This document shows positions 8,053 to 18,000 of a stretch of DNA of 64,000 nt, one piece after another. The DNA is taken from NCBI RefSeq assembly GCF_049994905.1, contig NZ_CP188258.1, positions 2,604,001-2,668,000 on the forward strand. Reading direction: 5' to 3'. The notes beneath the pieces are model-generated. The model was not told the origin of the DNA. It searched no databases and saw only the letters and a list, made by a program, of their open reading frames with translations. A program made the position numbers and the translations under genes. Within the stretch, counting starts at the first letter, position 1, and each line of letters opens with the position of its first letter. This stretch comes from Diaminobutyricibacter sp049994905. GTDB lineage: Bacteria; Actinomycetota; Actinomycetes; Actinomycetales; Microbacteriaceae.

Positions 8053-8694
8053 ATGGCGGCTGACCCGTTTTTCCGTCTCCGGCGCGAGGCGTGGGGGTTC
8101 GCGATCGGCTCGCTGTTCTTCATGGTCGGCGCCGTGCCCCTCTACGCCAGAGCGGTCGGGACGACGATCGACAACCTGACCTTCTTCATCGGCGCGCTGT
8201 TCTTCACGGCGGCGGCGATCATCCAACTCGCCCTGAGCGGGCGGCGCCCGCCGCTCCGGTCGACGAACCGCCCGAACTCGTTCGACTGGTGGTCGGCTGC
8301 CGTGCAGTTCGTCGGAACGCTGTTCTTCAACATCAGCACGACCGACGCACTGCTTCACTCCATCAACGACGCATCGCGCGTCAACAGCGGCTGGCGGCCG
8401 GACGTGTTCGGGTCGATCTGCTTCCTCATCTCGAGCGCGTTCGCGGTGGTTGCGACGACGGAGCGCGACCGGCTCTGGGATCCCCAGGCGCGCACCTGGC
8501 AGTGCACGTGGCTGAACATGACGGGATCGGTGCTGTTCGGGCTGTCCGCGATCGGCGCGTTCGTCATACCGTCGACCGGCGACCTGCTGAGCATGTTCTG
8601 GGCGAACGCGGGCACGCTGTTCGGGGCAGCCTGCTTCCTCGTCGCGGCCCTGCTGAGCCGGCCGGCGCGCGTGCCTGCCCCGGGCTCCGTCTGA
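8053..8694 (+). CDS. YrhK-like membrane protein
   Basis: This 213-residue integral membrane protein has about six hydrophobic segments. It has the features of YrhK-like proteins: an early W-GF-IGS-FF pattern and a closing FWANAGTLFGAACFLVAALL segment. Function is unknown. It is divergent from the aquaporin gene and shares the dyad at 7974. AGGGAGTGTGAC upstream of the ATG at 8053 provides a ribosome binding site. Confidence 0.7.
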   Translation: MAADPFFRLRREAWGFAIGSLFFMVGAVPLYARAVGTTIDNLTFFIGALFFTAAAIIQLALSGRRPPLRSTNRPNSFDWWSAAVQFVGTLFFNISTTDALLHSINDASRVNSGWRPDVFGSICFLISSAFAVVATTERDRLWDPQARTWQCTWLNMTGSVLFGLSAIGAFVIPSTGDLLSMFWANAGTLFGAACFLVAALLSRPARVPAPGSV

Positions 8695-8733
8695 GCGCAC
8701 ATGTTCTGTGCGGCGGGCCATCGGGCCCGGGCG

Positions 8734-9528
8734 TCAGGCGGCGACGGATGCGCGCACAGCCCAGGCGCGCGCGACCAGCGGGATCGTGCCATCCGCCCGG
8801 ATCGGCAGCCGTTCGCGGATGCGGTCGCGCAGCCGCGCCCGTGCCCCCTCATCCAGCGACATCGCGTACGCCGGGGCCGGACCCTGCCCGGACAGGAACG
8901 GCTGCCAGTAGTCGTCGAAGTCGGCGAACGTCGTCGGCATGTCGATGGACCTCGCGTGCGGGCCGGTCAGTCCGGCGCCCGCGAAGAGTTCCTCCAGGCG
9001 CCCCGGGTCGCTGATCGGGAACCGGGCGCCCTCATCCGGGGCGTGCGCGTCGAGTTCGACCGCCGCGTCCCAGAAGTACCGCATCAGCTGCATGTGGCCC
9101 ACATAGTCCCACACGTAGGCGGCGATCGAGCCGCCGCCACGGGTGACGCGTTTCGCCTCGGCGACGGCGGCGCGCGCATCCGGCACGAAGTTCAGCACCA
9201 GCCCCGACACGGTGACATCGACGGATGCGTCGGGCAGCGGGAGCGCCTCCGCGGCGCCCGTGAAGAACTCGGCCCGGTCGCCCAGCCGCCCCTTCGCGTC
9301 GGCGAGGAAGCCGTCGGACGGCTCGACACCCACCACGGATTCCGGAGCGCACCGGTCGAGGATCTCGGCGGTGAGTGCGCCGGTTCCGCTGCCGACATCG
9401 AGCCAGCGCAGCCCGGGCGGAAGCCCCAGCCAATCGAGGAACACGCGTGCGACGCGGGTGCTCCAGCGGCCGACGTAGCGCTCGTACCCTTCGCCACGCT
9501 CCCAGGTGTCGGCCACGCCTGTCTGCAT
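8734..9528 (-). CDS. Class I SAM-dependent methyltransferase
   Basis: The 264-residue protein contains the Rossmann SAM-binding signature: motif I LDVGSGTGALT, the acidic end of strand 2 in VGVEPSDG, and post-motif residues ASVDVTVSGLVLNFV followed by RVTRGGGSIAAYVWD. This is the usual order for small-molecule methyltransferases of the UbiE/ubiquinone-type superfamily; the acceptor is unknown. The open frame extends to 9855 into the neighbouring gene, but the ATG at 9528 has GAGGAGG eight bases upstream and gives a normal N-terminus. Confidence 0.85.
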   Translation of the reverse strand: MQTGVADTWERGEGYERYVGRWSTRVARVFLDWLGLPPGLRWLDVGSGTGALTAEILDRCAPESVVGVEPSDGFLADAKGRLGDRAEFFTGAAEALPLPDASVDVTVSGLVLNFVPDARAAVAEAKRVTRGGGSIAAYVWDYVGHMQLMRYFWDAAVELDAHAPDEGARFPISDPGRLEELFAGAGLTGPHARSIDMPTTFADFDDYWQPFLSGQGPAPAYAMSLDEGARARLRDRIRERLPIRADGTIPLVARAWAVRASVAA

Positions 9529-9623
9529 CACGGCATCCTCCTCACCCCGCGCGGTTGCTGCCTCTTCCAGTCTCCTCCGTCTCGGCGACAATTCGTCAGT
9601 TTTCCTCCAGGGTGACGGGAGGA

Positions 9624-10616
9624 TCAGCCGAATTCGGCGAGCACCCGTTCGAGCAGATGCGGTGCGAGCGGCCGGTCGGTCTCGAGCACGACCGTCACCG
9701 GTCGCGAGGCGCCGGTCGGCGCTGAGTCGACCGCGCGGGTGCGTCCGCGTTCGGGGCCGTCCGTCACATCCACCTCGATGACGACCGTCGAGGACCGCGA
9801 AGTGGCGAGTCCGCCCGCCACGATCGCGGCGGCGAGCGGATCGTGAAGTCCGCATCCACGTCGGCCGAGCACCGAGACGTAGTAGCCGAAGTACTGCTCC
9901 AGCATGGTCCCCAGGCTCCGGGGCAGCGGATGCACGGCCCCGAGCAGCCTCTCGCGGTCGGGCTCTTCGAGCAGGTGCTGCAGGGTCACGTCGAGCGGCA
10001 CGAGGGTGAGTGGCCAGGCCGCCTCCACGACGGCTTGCGCCGCTTCGGGGTCGTGCCAGACGTTCGCCTCGGCGACGGGGCCGACGTTTCCGGGAACGTA
10101 GACGGCGCCGCCCATGACGATCACCTCGCGCACCCGTGACGCAATGCTCGGGTCGAGCTCGAGCGCGTTCGCAAGGTTGGCGAGCGGGCCGACCGCGAGC
10201 ACAGTCAGCTCCCCGTCGTATTCGTGCGAGAGACGGACCAGCATGCTCGCCGCGTCTTCGTCGACCGGCTCCAGCCCCGACGGAGGAAGCTCGACCCCTC
10301 CGATGCCGTTCGCACCGTGCACCTCCGGAGCCCCGCCCGCGTACGTGCCGACCAGCGGATCGTGGGCACCGACCGCGACCGGAATCTCGGGGTGGCCCGC
10401 GAGCGCGAGCAGGTCGAGCGTGTTGCGTGCAGCCTGCGCCGCGTCGGTGTTGCCGCTCACCGAGCCGATGCCGACGAGTTCGACTTCAGGGGACGCCAAC
10501 AGATAGGCGAGCGCGAGGGCATCGTCGACGCCGGTGTCGCAGTCGAAGTACACCGGTCGTCGCGTCACAGCAGTCGGCAGGGTGTCGTGCGTCGGTCCAG
10601 CATCTTCAGGCGTCAT
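9624..10616 (-). CDS. Inosine/uridine-preferring nucleoside hydrolase family protein
   Basis: The 330-residue protein has the calcium-binding DxDxGxDD cluster of nucleoside hydrolases (DCDTGVDDALAL, first Asp at residue 25). It also has the second conserved segment VMGGAVYVPGNV with EANVWHDPEAA, and a late HDPLAA containing the catalytic His and Asp. These enzymes cleave the N-glycosidic bond of nucleosides during purine and pyrimidine salvage. Base preference cannot be read here. The stop lies 95 bases upstream of the methyltransferase start. Confidence 0.9.
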   Translation of the reverse strand: MTPEDAGPTHDTLPTAVTRRPVYFDCDTGVDDALALAYLLASPEVELVGIGSVSGNTDAAQAARNTLDLLALAGHPEIPVAVGAHDPLVGTYAGGAPEVHGANGIGGVELPPSGLEPVDEDAASMLVRLSHEYDGELTVLAVGPLANLANALELDPSIASRVREVIVMGGAVYVPGNVGPVAEANVWHDPEAAQAVVEAAWPLTLVPLDVTLQHLLEEPDRERLLGAVHPLPRSLGTMLEQYFGYYVSVLGRRGCGLHDPLAAAIVAGGLATSRSSTVVIEVDVTDGPERGRTRAVDSAPTGASRPVTVVLETDRPLAPHLLERVLAEFG

Positions 10617-10709
10617 CGCGTCTCGTCTCCTCGGCTCAGGTTCCTATTCTGCGGCCAACCGAAATGTCGCGATGTCAACCCCTGCCCGCACGCGGCCGAT
10701 GGGAGTTGA

Positions 10710-11057
10710 GTGACCATCATGAGACACCGAACACTCCAGACATATGCCGACTTCGGGGTCGATGTCATCGAAATCTCCGCCTCCGAATGGCGAGTGAGTC
10801 TTGCGGGCGGCGACGACGCCGACCCCCGGTCCCTGCTCGGCTTCGTGCAACGGGTCGACGGGATGTTCGAGGTCACGGAGATCTGTCGCCCCGGCAGGCG
10901 GAGCTACCACCGTCAGTTCGAGGCGGCGCTCGCCCAGCTGCAGAAGGCCTCGCCCCTCGACCAGGTGCTCGAGAACCCTTCGCCGCGTGCGACCCCGGTC
11001 GGGAAGCATGCAGGAGGCGCAATCTGGATGGGGCGGGAACGCGCCCGACACCGGTGA
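10710..11057 (+). CDS. Hypothetical protein, 115 aa
   Basis: A soluble-looking protein with no recognised domain. The likely start is the GTG at 10710, with GGGAG just upstream; an in-frame ATG at 10719 is the alternative. Residues 12-60 alternate hydrophobic and polar positions like a beta-rich small domain (VDVIEISASEWRVSL, then FVQRVDGMFEVTEI). It lies between the nucleoside hydrolase (divergent) and the Rieske oxidoreductase (convergent, 13 bases away). Confidence 0.55.
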   Translation: MTIMRHRTLQTYADFGVDVIEISASEWRVSLAGGDDADPRSLLGFVQRVDGMFEVTEICRPGRRSYHRQFEAALAQLQKASPLDQVLENPSPRATPVGKHAGGAIWMGRERARHR

Positions 11058-11070
11058 TCCGCCCGGGCGG

Positions 11071-12570
11071 TCACGCCTGACGCAGCGATTCGGTGGCCGG
11101 ACCCTCGAGCACGTCGCCGTCCGGTGCGAAACGCGACCCGTGCAGCGGGCAGTCCCACGAGAGTTCGGCATCGTTCCAGTGCACGATGCCGCCGAGGTGG
11201 GTGCACACCGCCGAGAGCGCGCAGGTGCGGCTCCCGACGGTGGACACAGCGATCGGATGCCGCCCGGCGTGCCCGACGTGTCCGGTGCCTTCCGCGGGCG
11301 GGCTCATCTCTTCGGCGATGTCGGGCGCCGTCGTCTCGGCGGCCACCCACGTCTTCGTCATCGTCGTCCCCACTTTTGCGTTCATCGCGATCCCGGCCAC
11401 CAGGTCGGCAGGATGCGTGCGCCGGTGGTGCAGCTCCCTCGCCCAGTCGAGCGTCTGGCCGGTCAGGTCGGCGGTCAGGCTGAGTGCGGCCGCGACGCCG
11501 TTCGTCATCCCCCATTTGTTGTACCCGGTCGCGAGGTACACGCGGCCCCGGCCCCGTGGCAGCCAGCCGACGAACGGCACGAGGTTGGCTGCGCGGTAGT
11601 CCTGCGCCGACCAGCGTTGCGTCTCCACGGCACCGGGGAAAGCGTCGATGCCCCACTGCGCGAGGGCGTCGACGTACGCCCGCTCGGATTCGACGCGACC
11701 TGTCGGATGCCCGTTGCCTCCCACCAGCAAGAGTTCGCCGCCGGGATCGGGCGCCGTGCGCAGCGAATGCGTCGGTCGCTCGATCGACAGGTACATGCCG
11801 CGAGGGATGGCATCCGGACCACCCGGCACGAGCAGCGCGACGACGTACGAACGACGCACCTCGGTCTTGGCGAAGTACAACCCGCGCTCGAGGATGGGCG
11901 CACCGGTCGCCAGCACAATTGCATCCGCCGTCATCGGGCCGGATGCCGTACTCACCGTCGCCGGATTGCCCGCGTCGACCGCGACCACTCTCTCGCCTTC
12001 GACCACCAGGCCGCCCGCCGCCCGCACGTCGTCCGCCAGCGCGAGCAGCACATCCATCGGGTCGAACTGCGCCTGGTTGCGAAGACGCAGCGCGCCCCTG
12101 ACCGGGAACGGCAGTTCCGTGTCGTCGTCCCGTTCGACCGAGAGTCCGGCCGCGCGAGCTGCGGCGAGTTCGGCATCCAGGAGGACAAGACCGTCGTCGG
12201 TCGTCGCGAAGGTGTACGCGTCGCGGTGCTGCACCTCGACGGAACGAACGTCCAGATAGTCGAGCAGCCAGCGGCGCGCGGCGAGATTGCCGTCGACGTA
12301 TGCACGGAGCACACTGTCGTTCATGTGGTGGCGGATGCTCCCCAGCACGTCCCCCTGCAGCAGACTGAGCTTGGCCGACGTGTTGCCGGTGGCGGCAGCG
12401 CCGATCTGCCGCGCCTCCAGCACGGCCACGCGCATGCCAGACCTGCACAGCATGAGCGCGGTCGTGAGCCCCGTGATCCCCGCGCCGACGACGATCGTGT
12501 CGACGTGTTCGCCTGCGGGGTACGGATCGGTGTTGGCACGGCCCGCGCGCGCCAGCCAGAGCGATGTCAT
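11071..12570 (-). CDS. FAD-dependent oxidoreductase with C-terminal Rieske domain
   Basis: The 499-residue protein starts at an ATG preceded by GGAGGG. An N-terminal DAO-type FAD domain carries the dinucleotide-binding signature VVGAGITGLTTA (Gly cluster at 29-34). A second FAD-associated segment lies around YLATGYNKWGMTNG. The C-terminus is a Rieske [2Fe-2S] domain with C456-x-H458 (CTHLGG) and C474-x2-H477 (CPLHG). This fusion is a known family resembling glycine/D-amino acid oxidases joined to a Rieske centre. The electron donor and acceptor are unknown. The much longer open frame upstream is not coding. Confidence 0.9.
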   Translation of the reverse strand: MTSLWLARAGRANTDPYPAGEHVDTIVVGAGITGLTTALMLCRSGMRVAVLEARQIGAAATGNTSAKLSLLQGDVLGSIRHHMNDSVLRAYVDGNLAARRWLLDYLDVRSVEVQHRDAYTFATTDDGLVLLDAELAAARAAGLSVERDDDTELPFPVRGALRLRNQAQFDPMDVLLALADDVRAAGGLVVEGERVVAVDAGNPATVSTASGPMTADAIVLATGAPILERGLYFAKTEVRRSYVVALLVPGGPDAIPRGMYLSIERPTHSLRTAPDPGGELLLVGGNGHPTGRVESERAYVDALAQWGIDAFPGAVETQRWSAQDYRAANLVPFVGWLPRGRGRVYLATGYNKWGMTNGVAAALSLTADLTGQTLDWARELHHRRTHPADLVAGIAMNAKVGTTMTKTWVAAETTAPDIAEEMSPPAEGTGHVGHAGRHPIAVSTVGSRTCALSAVCTHLGGIVHWNDAELSWDCPLHGSRFAPDGDVLEGPATESLRQA

Positions 12571-12711
12571 GGCGGCCCTCCTGCCTCGGACGGCCCGTGC
12601 GGCACTGGGCCTCATGCGGCACGGTACGCCTGATCGGTGCCGAACGGTCCCTCTCGGTGCAAACATCGGCCAGACTGGACCCACGCATACGCGCTGGCGA
12701 GAAGAGGACCC

Positions 12712-13845
12712 ATGGCTGAACCGGGTGACGGCCGCGTCGCCGTCTACATCGACTTCGACAACATCATCCTGTCCCGGTACGACCAGGTGAACGGCCGCAA
12801 CGCGTTCCAGCGCGACAAGGCGAAGATCGCGGCGGGCCGCAATGCCGATCCCGACGTCGCAGAACGCCTGGCCAGGGCAACGGTCGACCTCGGCGCCGTG
12901 ATCGACTTCGCTTCGTCGTTCGGCACGCTCGTGCTGACGCGTGCCTACGCGGACTGGTCGACGCCGATGAACGCCGAATACCGTGGGCAGCTGGTGGGGC
13001 GGGCGGTGGACCTGGTGCAGTTGTTCCCGGCAGCCGCCTACGCGAAGAACGGGGCCGACATCCGCCTCGCCGTCGACGCCGTCGAAGACCTGTTCCGGCT
13101 CCCCGACCTGACCCATGTGGTCATCGTCGCGGGCGACTCCGACTACATCGCCCTCGCGCAGCGCTGCAAGCGGCTCGGCCGCTACGTCGTCGGAGTCGGG
13201 ATGGCCGGCTCGACCAGCAAGACCCTGGCCGCCGCCTGCGACGAATTCGTCAACTACGACGACCTGCCGGGCGTTGTGCCGCTGAAGCGCGAGGCGGCCA
13301 AGGCCGCAGAGCCGGCAGCCGCCCCCGCAGCGGCGGCACCGGCGAAAGGCCGGGGTGGCGCGAAGAAGGCGGCCGGTGCAGCATCCGAGCCGGCCGAGGC
13401 CGCCTCCGGTTCGGCCGAATCGGGCGCCGGTTCAGCATCCGGGGCGGCAGAAACGGTCGCCGCGTCGGTCGAGCCGGTGGCCGAACCCGCCGCCGCGGCC
13501 CCTGCGCGGTCCCGTCGCAGGGCTCGCCTGGGCGGTCCTGCCGAGACCGTGGAGTCGGTAGAGCTGGAGCCCGAGGTCGAAGAACCCGCGGAAGACCCGC
13601 AAGCCGTCGCCTCGCGCCTGCTCGAGCGGGCCCTGCGCCTCGGCCACGAGAAGGACGACGCGGACTGGCTGCACAGCTCGTCGGTCAAGACGCAGATGAA
13701 GCGGATGGATCCGTCGTTCAGCGAGAAGACACTCGGGTTCCGGTCGTTCTCCGACTTCGTGAAATCGCGACCCGACATCGCGGAACTCGACGAATCGAGC
13801 ACGACGCGGCTCATGAGACTGGCGGCGGATCGCGCAGACGCCTGA
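12712..13845 (+). CDS. NYN-domain ribonuclease-like protein with OST-HTH/LOTUS domain
   Basis: This 377-residue protein has an N-terminal NYN (PIN-like, LabA/Limkain) domain with metal-binding acidic motifs VYIDFDNI near residue 12 and VAGDSDY near 142. A low-complexity Ala/Pro/Glu linker (about 195-300) follows. The C-terminus has the OST-HTH/LOTUS pattern ADWLHSSSVKTQMKRMDP then FRSFSDFVKSRPDI. By family, the NYN domain is a putative RNA endonuclease and LOTUS domains bind RNA, so a role in RNA processing is inferred. The start at 12712 has GAAGAGG upstream. Confidence 0.85.
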   Translation: MAEPGDGRVAVYIDFDNIILSRYDQVNGRNAFQRDKAKIAAGRNADPDVAERLARATVDLGAVIDFASSFGTLVLTRAYADWSTPMNAEYRGQLVGRAVDLVQLFPAAAYAKNGADIRLAVDAVEDLFRLPDLTHVVIVAGDSDYIALAQRCKRLGRYVVGVGMAGSTSKTLAAACDEFVNYDDLPGVVPLKREAAKAAEPAAAPAAAAPAKGRGGAKKAAGAASEPAEAASGSAESGAGSASGAAETVAASVEPVAEPAAAAPARSRRRARLGGPAETVESVELEPEVEEPAEDPQAVASRLLERALRLGHEKDDADWLHSSSVKTQMKRMDPSFSEKTLGFRSFSDFVKSRPDIAELDESSTTRLMRLAADRADA

Positions 13846-13876
13846 GCGCCCGCCCGGCGGTGGAACAAATCCGCAT

Positions 13877-13891
13877 TGAGAATCGTTCTCA
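13877..13891. promoter_or_regulatory. Zur-box-like palindrome upstream of rpmJ
   Basis: TGAGAATCGTTCTCA is a perfect dyad with 6-base arms and a 3-base centre. It resembles the T-G-A-x-A-A-T-x-x-T-T-x-T-C-A pattern bound by Zur in actinobacteria. It ends 20 bases before the start codon of a zinc-free ribosomal protein gene, the classic kind of Zur target. The assignment rests on resemblance and context. Confidence 0.7.
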
Positions 13892-13911
13892 TCAGCGGAA
13901 GGGAATCCACC

Positions 13912-14034
13912 ATGAAGGTACGCAACTCGCTCAGTTCGATGAAGACCCAGCAGGGGTCCCAGGTCGTGCGCCGCCGCGGCCGCACGTTCGTGATCAACAA
14001 GCTGAACCCACGCTTCAAGGCCCGCCAGGGCTGA
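13912..14034 (+). CDS. rpmJ: 50S ribosomal protein L36, zinc-free (C-) form
   Basis: A 40-residue basic protein beginning MKVRNSLSSMKTQQG and ending NPRFKARQG. This is the alternative L36 type: it has no cysteine at all, whereas the standard form binds zinc through a Cys3His cluster. Such paralogues replace the zinc-containing protein in the ribosome and so release zinc during starvation. The Zur-like box immediately upstream fits that role. GGAAGGGAATCCACC provides the ribosome binding site, and a strong terminator hairpin follows at 14045. Confidence 0.93.
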   Translation: MKVRNSLSSMKTQQGSQVVRRRGRTFVINKLNPRFKARQG

Positions 14035-14044
14035 CGCATTCGCC

Positions 14045-14112
14045 CGAGCACCGGGTTGTTCCCGTCACGACCGCTTGACAACGGGAACAACCCGGTGCTC
14101 GACGCTTTTTTG
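14045..14112 (+). terminator. Rho-independent terminator after rpmJ (hairpin type 2)
   Basis: CGAGCACCGGGTTGTTCCCG forms a long stem with its complement ending at 14101, and is followed by a run of six T. The core GGGTTGTTCCCG recurs in the hairpin at 25611-25667. The outer CGAGCAC resembles the type 1 hairpins. Confidence 0.85.
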
Positions 14113-14175
14113 GGGGGCGCGCAGAGGCGATCTCCTCGACTAGCATTCGGATCGTCGGATCGGATCGAGGGCAGC

Positions 14176-14547
14176 ATGGGCACGCTCGTCTACAACGGCA
14201 CCGCCGAGTTCACGTTCGACGACCGCGTGCTCGCACACCTCCAGATCGTCATCGGCCTGAAACTGCGCCGGCGCGAAGGCTTCCTGATGACGTGGATCGA
14301 CCGCACGATGGGAGGCGGCGACGGCGTCGCCACCACCGCCTGGATCGACCCGTCGCAGAGCCTGCTCTTCCGGTATACCGGGAGCCAGATGCCTCCGATC
14401 AACAAAGACTGGCTGATGCTCCTCACCGAATCGTCGAATTCGTCGGCAGGACTGCGCCTCGACGACGACATCCGCGCGGAGATCCGCGAAGAGATTCCTG
14501 AAGGCACCGTCGCGAAGAAAAGGCGACGACCGCCCGCGGTCAGTTGA
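14176..14547 (+). CDS. DUF7882-type small protein (paralogue 1)
   Basis: A 123-residue protein starting MGTLVYNGTAEFTFDDRVL. It is homologous to the protein at 51743-52060: both share the opening MGTL-Y, a central EFxFDDRxLxH(L/M) segment, SF-W block, and RF/RY-x-G-S-x-PP-N-x-W. The family (DUF7882) is common in Microbacteriaceae and is often mislabelled as ATP-dependent DNA ligase; none of the ligase motifs is present. The function is unknown. The last eight bases overlap the end of the convergent membrane gene at 14540. Confidence 0.75.
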   Translation: MGTLVYNGTAEFTFDDRVLAHLQIVIGLKLRRREGFLMTWIDRTMGGGDGVATTAWIDPSQSLLFRYTGSQMPPINKDWLMLLTESSNSSAGLRLDDDIRAEIREEIPEGTVAKKRRRPPAVS

Positions 14548-14872
14548 CCCCCGGGATCACCACCCAGTGCAGGGCGAGAACGATCCACGCTGCGGTGAGG
14601 ATGAGGGCGACGATCGTCATCGCGCCGACTCCACGACGCTTGCCGGGCAGCACGAGCTGAACCACCAGCACGATCAGCGTGATCACCGCGAGTGTCACTG
14701 CGCCGAACGGGATGGCCGGGAAGAACAGCGACAGCACGAAAAGCGCCCCGGCGATGATCTCGATGACGGCGAGGATGGGTGTTCCGCGCCCACGGGTGCG
14801 GGCGGCACCATCGATGACGGCGAGTACGCCACCGACGAGGCCGATGAGCAGGAGCCAGGAGAGCGTGATCAC
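14540..14872 (-). CDS. Small hypothetical membrane protein, 110 aa
   Basis: The protein has about four hydrophobic helices separated by very short loops, with one basic loop (LPGKRRG). It starts at a GTG at 14872 with AGAAGGAAC five bases upstream. The open frame continues to 18346 antisense to the glucodextranase gene, but that extension is a shadow. No family with a known function is recognised. It is divergent from the secreted GH15 gene. Confidence 0.65.
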   Translation of the reverse strand: MITLSWLLLIGLVGGVLAVIDGAARTRGRGTPILAVIEIIAGALFVLSLFFPAIPFGAVTLAVITLIVLVVQLVLPGKRRGVGAMTIVALILTAAWIVLALHWVVIPGVN

Positions 14873-15010
14873 TGCAGTTCCTTCTGTTCGGGTGTGCGGA
14901 CTGGTATCCGCTGCGCATAGTACGCCTTGATGGTTGTCTCCAATGCCGGTCAGGGCGTACGGTCGGCACTGATGTGTCAGCAGGGGAGCTGACCTCGAAG
15001 GAGTCAGACC

Positions 15011-18000
15011 GTGATCCGTCGCCGTTTCGTCCTGCCCGTTGCCATCACCACCTTTGCGCTCGCCACCATCGGCCTCAGTTCGGTCAGTGCCGTGGCGGCC
15101 ACCGAGGCGACCGGTTCGCCCGGCGCGGTCAGTCACCAGGGCCAGTCGCGCAAGGACTGCGTCGGCACCGCCCGCAACACCGGATCGAAGATCTGGTTCA
15201 CGGTGGCGAACGGCATCCTGAGCGACGTGTACGCGCCGACGGTGGATGCGACCAACGTCGAAACCATGCAGTACCTGGTCACCGACGGCGCGAGTTTCGC
15301 CGACCTCCAGGAACGTGACACGACCTACACGGTCGCCTCCGACCCGACCGGGATGACCTGCACGGTGACCTCGACGGCGAAGAGCGGCGCATACCGGCTC
15401 GTCACCACCTACCTCACCGACCCGGCTCGCGACAGCGTCGTTGCGCACACGACGTACGTTCCGCTGACGGAGAGCGCACACAACTACTCGCTGTACCTGC
15501 GGCTGGATGCGAACGCCGGCGGCAACGGGGGCGGCGGGACCGCGAACGGCGGCGCCGACAACGCCGTCGTCGACACCTCGACCGGAACGCCCGTGCCGGT
15601 CACCTACGACACGCACACCACCAGCCAGGCGAATCGCACGGCGTACGCCGTCCCCTCGTTCCTCGCCCTGCGGGCAGACCAGCCGTTCTCGGCTGTGAGC
15701 AGCGGTTTCGTCGGAACCGCGAGCGATTCGATCACGCAGCTCGACAGCATCCATGCGCTCAGCCCCGCGACGGAGACCGCCACCGGCGGCAACGTCGAGC
15801 AGACCGTCGGCGTTGCGCGCGACCACAGCGGATCCGCCACGATCGCCCTCGGCTTCGGCACGACGCAGGCGGCGGCCGTAGCGACGGCAGGATCGACGCT
15901 GCAGGGTTCGCTCGCACAGCTCACCGCGACCTACCTCGGCGGCTGGGCGAAATACGACGCAGGCCTCAAGCGCCCAGACCTCACCGGAAAGGGCCTGACC
16001 AGCAGCCAGCGTGCGACAGCGCTCGTCGACTACTACCAGTCGGCGAACGTCGTCAAGGCATCGGAAGACAAGACCTACCCGGGCGCGATCGTGGCCGGCC
16101 TCGACGCACCCTGGGGCCAGTCCATCGTCGCAAACGACCCCAACAACCTGTTCACGAGCGGCTACCGCGAAGTCTTCTCGCGCGACCTGTACGAGGCATG
16201 GACGGCCCTGTACACCGACGGCGACCTCGCGACGGCACGCGACACCGTGCGCTTCCTGCTGACGAAGAGCCAGCAGGCCAACGGGTCGCAGCCGCGCAAC
16301 TCGCTCGTCGACGGCACGAAGGCGGCGGATGCGTTCAACGACCAGCTCGATGAGACGTCGTACCCCATCCTGATGGCCCTCCAGTCCGGACTCGCCGCCG
16401 ACAACACCCTGTGGCCGCACATCAGGAGCGCGGCGAACTTCCTGATCAGCCACGGTCCGAGCTTCGGCGTCGAGCGCTGGGAGGAGCAGACGGGCTACTC
16501 CCCCTCCACCATCGCCGCCGAGATCGCCGGCCTGATCGCCGCAGCGACGATCGCCGACGCGCACGGGGATGCGGCGAGCGCCAGGACGTGGCGCGCAACC
16601 GCCGACCAGTACCAGCGCACCATCAAGGCCTGGGGGGTCACGACGACGGGAACCCTGTCGACGTCGCCCTACTTCATCCGTCTCTCCAAGACCGGTGACC
16701 CGAACGCCGCGATCTCCTACAACGTGGGCAACGGCGGCCCGACACTCGATCAGCGTTCGATCGTCGACGCCGGGTTCCTCGAATACGTGCGGCTCGGCAT
16801 CCTGCCCGCGAGCGATCCGGTGATCGCCGACTCTTTGGCCGTCACCGACGGGACCATCAAGCATCAGACGGCCAACGGCCCCGGCTGGATGCGCTACAAC
16901 GGCGACGGATACGGCGACTGCGTCGCGGGCTCCGGCAACGCCTGCACCATCACCGGGGCGCCGTGGACGAACGGGAACAGCGGCACCGGCCACCCGTGGC
17001 CCGTGCTCGGTGCCGAGCGTGCGCAGCAGTACCTCGCGCAGGGCCAGTCCGGAAATGCGGCATCGGTGCTGGTCGCCATCAACGCGATGAACTCCGGCGC
17101 CGGGCTCGTGCCCGAGCAGGTGTGGGACCAGCCGGACCTCGCCCGGGCGCCGTACGGGTCTGACCCGGCCACCGCATCCATCGGGTTCGTGAACGGCGAA
17201 GCCGACGGGTCGGCCTCCCCGCTCTCGTGGGGCTCCGCCTCGCAGGTGCGGCTGACGGCCGACCTGGCCGCGGGCCGGAGCGTCGAACAGCCCGCAGAGG
17301 TGCGCGACCGGTATGTGAAGCACACCCAGAAGGGGACCGCACTCACGGTGACGGCGCCGACCGACGGCACGGCGGCCGGCTCGACGATCACCGTCACCGG
17401 TACGGCGGTACGGAATGCAACCATCGATGTGGCGGATGTCGCCACGGACGGCAACTCGGCCACGACCCACACCATGGCCACAGTCGGGAACGACGGATCG
17501 TTCAGCATCGACCTCACGGCGGCCGCCGGGACGAACGTGCTGGTCGTGTCGAGCACCGCACCGAACGGCGGGACGGCACAGACCGTGCGTTCCGTCGTCA
17601 ACGACGTCGTCAACGGCACGCTGATCTACACCGCCGACGACCCGACCGGCGACGACAACGGGCCGGGAACGTACGCGTATCCCACGTCGGGCGACTTCAA
17701 ACCCGGCGCGTTCGACCTGACGAAGTTCCAGGTCTACGACACCGGGAGCACGGTGACGTTCCGCGTGCAGACCGCAGATCTCACGCCGACCTTCGGGTCC
17801 ACGAACGGAGCACAGCTCGTCGACGTCTACGTCGGCCAGCCAGGCTCCGCGAGCACATCGACGGCGTCGAGCTACCCGGGTATGAACTACCAGGTCTCCC
17901 CCGCGTGGAGCCGGCTGATCGAAGCGCAGGGCTTCCCCGGGAGCAAGATCGTGGATGCCTCCGGCACCTCGACCGGCACGGTCACCGTGAACGCGAACCA

